Positions 17,936 through 20,542 of a stretch of DNA of 20,542 nucleotides are shown here, in pieces. Under the pieces are notes generated by a model, which ran no database searches, was not told where the DNA came from, and saw only the letters and a list, made by a program, of their open reading frames with translations. Source of the DNA: a virus; IMG/VR virus record IMGVR_UViG_3300020156_000004, positions 64,001-84,542 of that record; one strand, written 5' to 3'. The number at the start of each line of letters is the position of its first letter. Position 1 is the stretch's first letter. Both the position numbers and the translations under genes were made by a program.

Positions 17936-18286
17936 TTAGTTACGCCATCGGAACTCCCTAACATTCATTACCATATTAGGGTCAACTCGTTTCCACGCCT
18001 CATCGAAGAGTACCGAGGTCTCGGATTTTAACTGGGCTACCTTAGGACTGAATGTAAGGGTTTTCAAAAGATAACCTTTGTTAACCGAAACATATCCTGC
18101 GGTATCTACGTCCAGATAATACTTAACCTGGAGTGTGTCAACCTTTGTCTGTAACGTGTCAGTATAGGGAATCCCGGCTGGGGTAACAGTATCTTTGGGG
18201 GGTGTCTTAGGTCCTTTCTTTGGGCCCTGTGCCGAAGCTCCGAATCCGACGATCAGAAGGGTGAGAATCAGAATCACATTTTTCAT
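17936..18286 (-). CDS. secreted protein, 116 aa
   Basis: A clear signal peptide, MKNVILILTLLIVGFG followed by ASA and then QG, suggests cleavage after Ala19. The mature protein starts with a Pro/Lys/Thr-rich stretch, then a threonine-rich strand segment (DTLQTKVDTLQVKYYLDVDT) and an acidic/basic helical end. It lies alone between two terminators, so it probably has its own promoter in 18287-18340. No family recognised. Confidence 0.76.
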   Translation of the reverse strand: MKNVILILTLLIVGFGASAQGPKKGPKTPPKDTVTPAGIPYTDTLQTKVDTLQVKYYLDVDTAGYVSVNKGYLLKTLTFSPKVAQLKSETSVLFDEAWKRVDPNMVMNVREFRWRN

Positions 18287-18344
18287 GGTAAAATCATTTC
18301 CCTCATATAGTATACCTCGATTTCTAGTGGGATGGACAATAAAA

Positions 18345-18367
18345 AACCCCGCTGGTCAGGCGGGGCT
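18345..18367 (-). terminator. minus-strand intrinsic terminator
   Basis: On the minus strand GCCCCGC (18366-18360) pairs with GCGGGGT (18352-18346), followed by TTTTTTATTG. It lies about 25 bases after the 18392 stop. Confidence 0.82.
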
Positions 18368-18391
18368 CGATCGAAAGGCAGCAGGCAGAAA

Positions 18392-18778
18392 TTATTTGGA
18401 TATAACCTGGGAGTTCTTAGTGGTTGCATCCTTAGGGGGTAAATAACCTAATTTACCGCCGCCGATTTTCTTTGAGGCTAAATTGGGGATAATTACGTCG
18501 TATACCATCTTAAACAGGTTGAATATCGAATTATCCTTTTCGGATGGGGTTAGACGAACAATCACATCAATGAATACCAAAAGAGCCGTACTAACTGCAA
18601 CCCAATGTTCTTTCAGAAAGCCCTCGACTGAGCTTCCCCCCGCATCGGCTCCTCCGATTGCGGTACTGTCTTGAGCGAAAGAACTCTGAAACATACACAT
18701 AGCGATCACAGTTAGAGTTAAAGCAATCAAATACCATGCCAGGTTCTTTAAAAAAGTCCGGTTGAAAATCGAGTTCAT
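18392..18778 (-). CDS. holin-like membrane protein, 128 aa
   Basis: A hydrophobic N-terminal helix at 13-30 (LAWYLIALTLTVIAMCMF) is followed by SSFAQ, a possible signal-peptidase site. A glycine-rich linker follows, then a second hydrophobic helix at 58-75 (HWVAVSTALLVFIDVIVRL), the motif LTPSEKDNSIFNLFK, and a polar, lysine-containing tail. The second helix followed by R-L-x-P-[ST] and a helix is what I associate with holin-like proteins of Bacteroidota phages. It lies next to the endolysin-like gene but on the opposite strand. The holin role is an inference. Confidence 0.65.
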   Translation of the reverse strand: MNSIFNRTFLKNLAWYLIALTLTVIAMCMFQSSFAQDSTAIGGADAGGSSVEGFLKEHWVAVSTALLVFIDVIVRLTPSEKDNSIFNLFKMVYDVIIPNLASKKIGGGKLGYLPPKDATTKNSQVISK

Positions 18779-18873
18779 AAAAAATAATTTTTGGTTGAGA
18801 GTTGTTAGAATATAGAAATTCCGGTCTCCAAAATAGCTGCAATACCTTGACCATCATTTATAAATAGCACCCG
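18779..18873. promoter_or_regulatory. divergent intergenic region
   Basis: These 95 bases separate the minus-strand holin candidate from the plus-strand methyltransferase, so they should hold promoters for both. A weak minus-strand candidate is TATATTCT (18814-18807), with TTTTGG starting 19 bases upstream. On the plus strand only TTTATAAATAG near 18858 is visible. Neither matches the GG-spacer promoters of the left arm. Confidence 0.3.
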
Positions 18874-19893
18874 ATGAGAGTATTAGGTATTAGTTCAGGT
18901 ATGGGAGTTTCCCTTTATGCTTTCAGGAAATACGTAGTGGGAAATGTAGAGCCCAGGCCTATATTTCATACCCCAGGCAATATTCAGTGGAATTTGAATT
19001 ACCCGGGTGTACGACTGGAAAAAACTGTAGAAGCACTGAAGGATTTAGCCGATATAGACCTAATCGTATCTTCACCAGATTGTGGGAGTGGAAGCATCCT
19101 TAGGTTATCAGTAGCCAAGAAGTATGGGGATTACAAGAACAATCCATCCTTAGAGGCCTTCTTTGAGGGTGTAAATCATTTCAAACCCAAAATCTTCTAT
19201 TTCGAGAATTTAGAAGGCCTCTTTAAATCGGTATCGGAGGATAAGTTCAAGGCTTTATTGAATAATGGGTATAGGCTCATTAAACATATTGCCCCAGTAT
19301 CGAATTGGGGAAATTCACAGATTCACAGGAAAAGGCTCATCATTATAGGGGTACGAGAAGATTTGAGTAGAAAGGTTGATAAGTTTTTCAAATTACCCCA
19401 TTTAACCGAAGAACATAAAACCTGCCTGGAGTTATATGGTGATTTGGATGAGCTTTCAAATGAGGAATGCCTAGAGTTAGCCCATGTCAGAGAATCAATG
19501 GACGAGCTCACTACCATCCATTCAGGACGGAAAATCCCTAATTGGCAAATTACCGAGATTTGGAATAAGGAGCTTAAGGGGAAAAAGAGGTGGGAGGTTC
19601 AGGGGAGGAAGTTTACCACTGCTCCGGGGGTTTATCGGAATCGAAAGAAGGATTACCCTGCTACTGCTAGGAAAGCATCAAGACAATACGATCATAAAGG
19701 CCTAATGCTTACTCCCCGTCAATTGGCCCGGATTCAGGGTGTTCCTGACCATTTCAGAATCTATATCGACCAAGAGAGGCTGGGGTATTGGATTAATAAG
19801 GGTAGGGTTCTTGTTACTAAGACTCCACCTCATGAGGTTTCAGTTTGGTTAAGAAGAAAATTGGAAAAACTTAAAACCCTAAATTTCATCTAA
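18874..19893 (+). CDS. cytosine-5 DNA methyltransferase (orphan), 339 aa
   Basis: Transfers a methyl group from S-adenosylmethionine to C5 of cytosine. Motif I is VLGISSGMGVSLYAF (3-17). Motif IV is VSSPDCGSGS, with catalytic Cys70 in the form P-D-C rather than P-P-C. Motif VI is FYFENLEG with Glu111-Asn112. Motif VIII is QIHRKRLIIIGVR (149-161). The recognition region is about 170-255. Motif IX is YPATARKAS, and LTPRQLARIQGVPDHF is the usual R-x-L-A-R-x-Q-G-x-P-D block. The final motif reads NKGRVLVTKTPPHEV instead of GN-x-V-P-P. No restriction gene is nearby, so it is probably a solitary phage enzyme protecting its DNA or marking it. The target sequence cannot be read from the protein. It overlaps 19893 by one base (TAATG). 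Confidence 0.88.
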   Translation: MRVLGISSGMGVSLYAFRKYVVGNVEPRPIFHTPGNIQWNLNYPGVRLEKTVEALKDLADIDLIVSSPDCGSGSILRLSVAKKYGDYKNNPSLEAFFEGVNHFKPKIFYFENLEGLFKSVSEDKFKALLNNGYRLIKHIAPVSNWGNSQIHRKRLIIIGVREDLSRKVDKFFKLPHLTEEHKTCLELYGDLDELSNEECLELAHVRESMDELTTIHSGRKIPNWQITEIWNKELKGKKRWEVQGRKFTTAPGVYRNRKKDYPATARKASRQYDHKGLMLTPRQLARIQGVPDHFRIYIDQERLGYWINKGRVLVTKTPPHEVSVWLRRKLEKLKTLNFI

Positions 19894-20441
19894 TGAATAA
19901 GCCCAAATTAACTCGAAAAGAACTCGAGAGAATGATCTCAACCCATAAGATTGAGGATAGAGTGTTTGTTGTAGGTATTAGAGGGTATTACAAAAGAACC
20001 ATGGGAAACCCGCTCAAGAACGATAGGGGAATTTATGATGATGCCCTTTTCATAGTTACCCCGGATTCTTTCCAGCCTTTCAATGCTAATACAGACCCAT
20101 CTAAATTCGGGAAGAATAAATCAGGTAATGGTATAGCTACATTAGTTCCAGGCATGTATAGGTATAGACCTGGCCCACATGGGATTAATTCAGGGAAACC
20201 TTACCCTGCTTTTATTCAGGCAGATAAAGTCAAGGTTACTAGGGATGGTAATGGAGACCGAATCTTTGAAGGGTATTTTGGTATTAACATCCATAGAGGT
20301 GGCTCTATAACTACCTCATCAGAAGGCTGTCAAACCATCTATAAAACCCAATGGGAGAAATTTCATAGCCAATTGACCCTAGAACTGGACAAATGGCACC
20401 AAGAGACCTTTACTTACCTTTTGATAGACCCAGAAAACTAA
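19893..20441 (+). CDS. L,D-transpeptidase-fold endolysin-like protein, 182 aa
   Basis: The C-terminal segment FGINIHRGGSITTSSEGCQT holds a compact YkuD-like active site: His134, a Ser at 142-143, Gly145 and nucleophile Cys146, in the spacing H-x(11)-C. Upstream, GYYKRTMGNPLKNDRGIYDD and FQPFNANTDPSKF are blocks I associate with a conserved phage and prophage protein group ending in this active site. No signal peptide or membrane helix, so export would need a holin; the 18392 product is a candidate. Predicted role: cutting or exchanging cross-links of peptidoglycan at lysis. It starts one base inside the methyltransferase stop. Activity type (transpeptidase, carboxypeptidase or endopeptidase) is open. 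Confidence 0.72.
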   Translation: MNKPKLTRKELERMISTHKIEDRVFVVGIRGYYKRTMGNPLKNDRGIYDDALFIVTPDSFQPFNANTDPSKFGKNKSGNGIATLVPGMYRYRPGPHGINSGKPYPAFIQADKVKVTRDGNGDRIFEGYFGINIHRGGSITTSSEGCQTIYKTQWEKFHSQLTLELDKWHQETFTYLLIDPEN

Positions 20442-20483
20442 CTCCCGAGTTTCTTTTTTTTTAATTTTTTTTCTTTGGGTCTA

Positions 20484-20511
20484 AATACTTCTTTCTAAGT
20501 ACAGAAGTATT
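20484..20511. repeat. inverted repeat after the endolysin-like gene
   Basis: AATACTTCT (20484-20492) and AGAAGTATT (20503-20511) form a perfect nine-base inverted repeat with a ten-base loop. T-rich sequence (20451-20476) precedes it. It may be an operator, or a weak terminator read from the other strand; the window ends 31 bases later. Confidence 0.45.
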
Positions 20512-20542
20512 AAGTTAAAGTAAGAATAGTAATTGCTAAGAC

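Overview
The window looks like part of a tailed-phage or prophage genome whose host is a member of the Bacteroidota. The main evidence is a set of promoters of the Bacteroidota type (-33 TTTG, about 19 bases, -7 TAnnTTTG), the near absence of Shine-Dalgarno sequences, very dense small genes joined by ATGA stop/start overlaps, short Bacteroidota-style lipoprotein signals, and phage-type functions: an endolysin-like L,D-transpeptidase-fold protein, a holin candidate, an orphan cytosine-5 DNA methyltransferase and a possible small terminase. No integrase, transposase, tRNA, rRNA or CRISPR array was seen. No capsid or tail gene was recognised, and most proteins here belong to no family I can name.

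Layout. (1) 1-10577, plus strand: about 27 mostly small genes in short transcription units. Nine start at matching promoters with an unusual conserved GG in the spacer. They include small membrane and lipoproteins, two tandem paralogues (3475, 3873), a lipoprotein of the SGNH/GDSL hydrolase fold (4710), basic proteins that may bind DNA (1915, 2892, 8610) and a possible small terminase (9753). (2) 10578-11310: terminators, a GGCC-rich repeat array, the tenth promoter of the set, one gene (10788) and short repeats. (3) About 11310-12790: a clearly AT-richer module with its own 8-bp repeat array, a canonical host-type promoter lacking the GG, a long leader, four small genes with repeated start contexts, and two terminators. 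(4) 12790-18778, minus strand: about 20 small genes. The block 17137 to 13693 is an operon coupled almost throughout by ATGA overlaps and rich in membrane and lipoproteins; the 18778 gene is a holin candidate. (5) 18874-20441, plus strand: the cytosine methyltransferase, then the endolysin-like gene, overlapping by one base.

How the parts may work together. The minus-strand envelope and holin-like genes and the plus-strand endolysin-like gene could form a lysis/envelope region. The methyltransferase probably modifies phage DNA against host restriction. The left arm looks like accessory or early genes controlled by one shared promoter design. These roles are inferences; the promoter, terminator, overlap and motif observations are read directly from the sequence. 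Several genes shorter than 60 codons were found by reading frames by hand and are listed.
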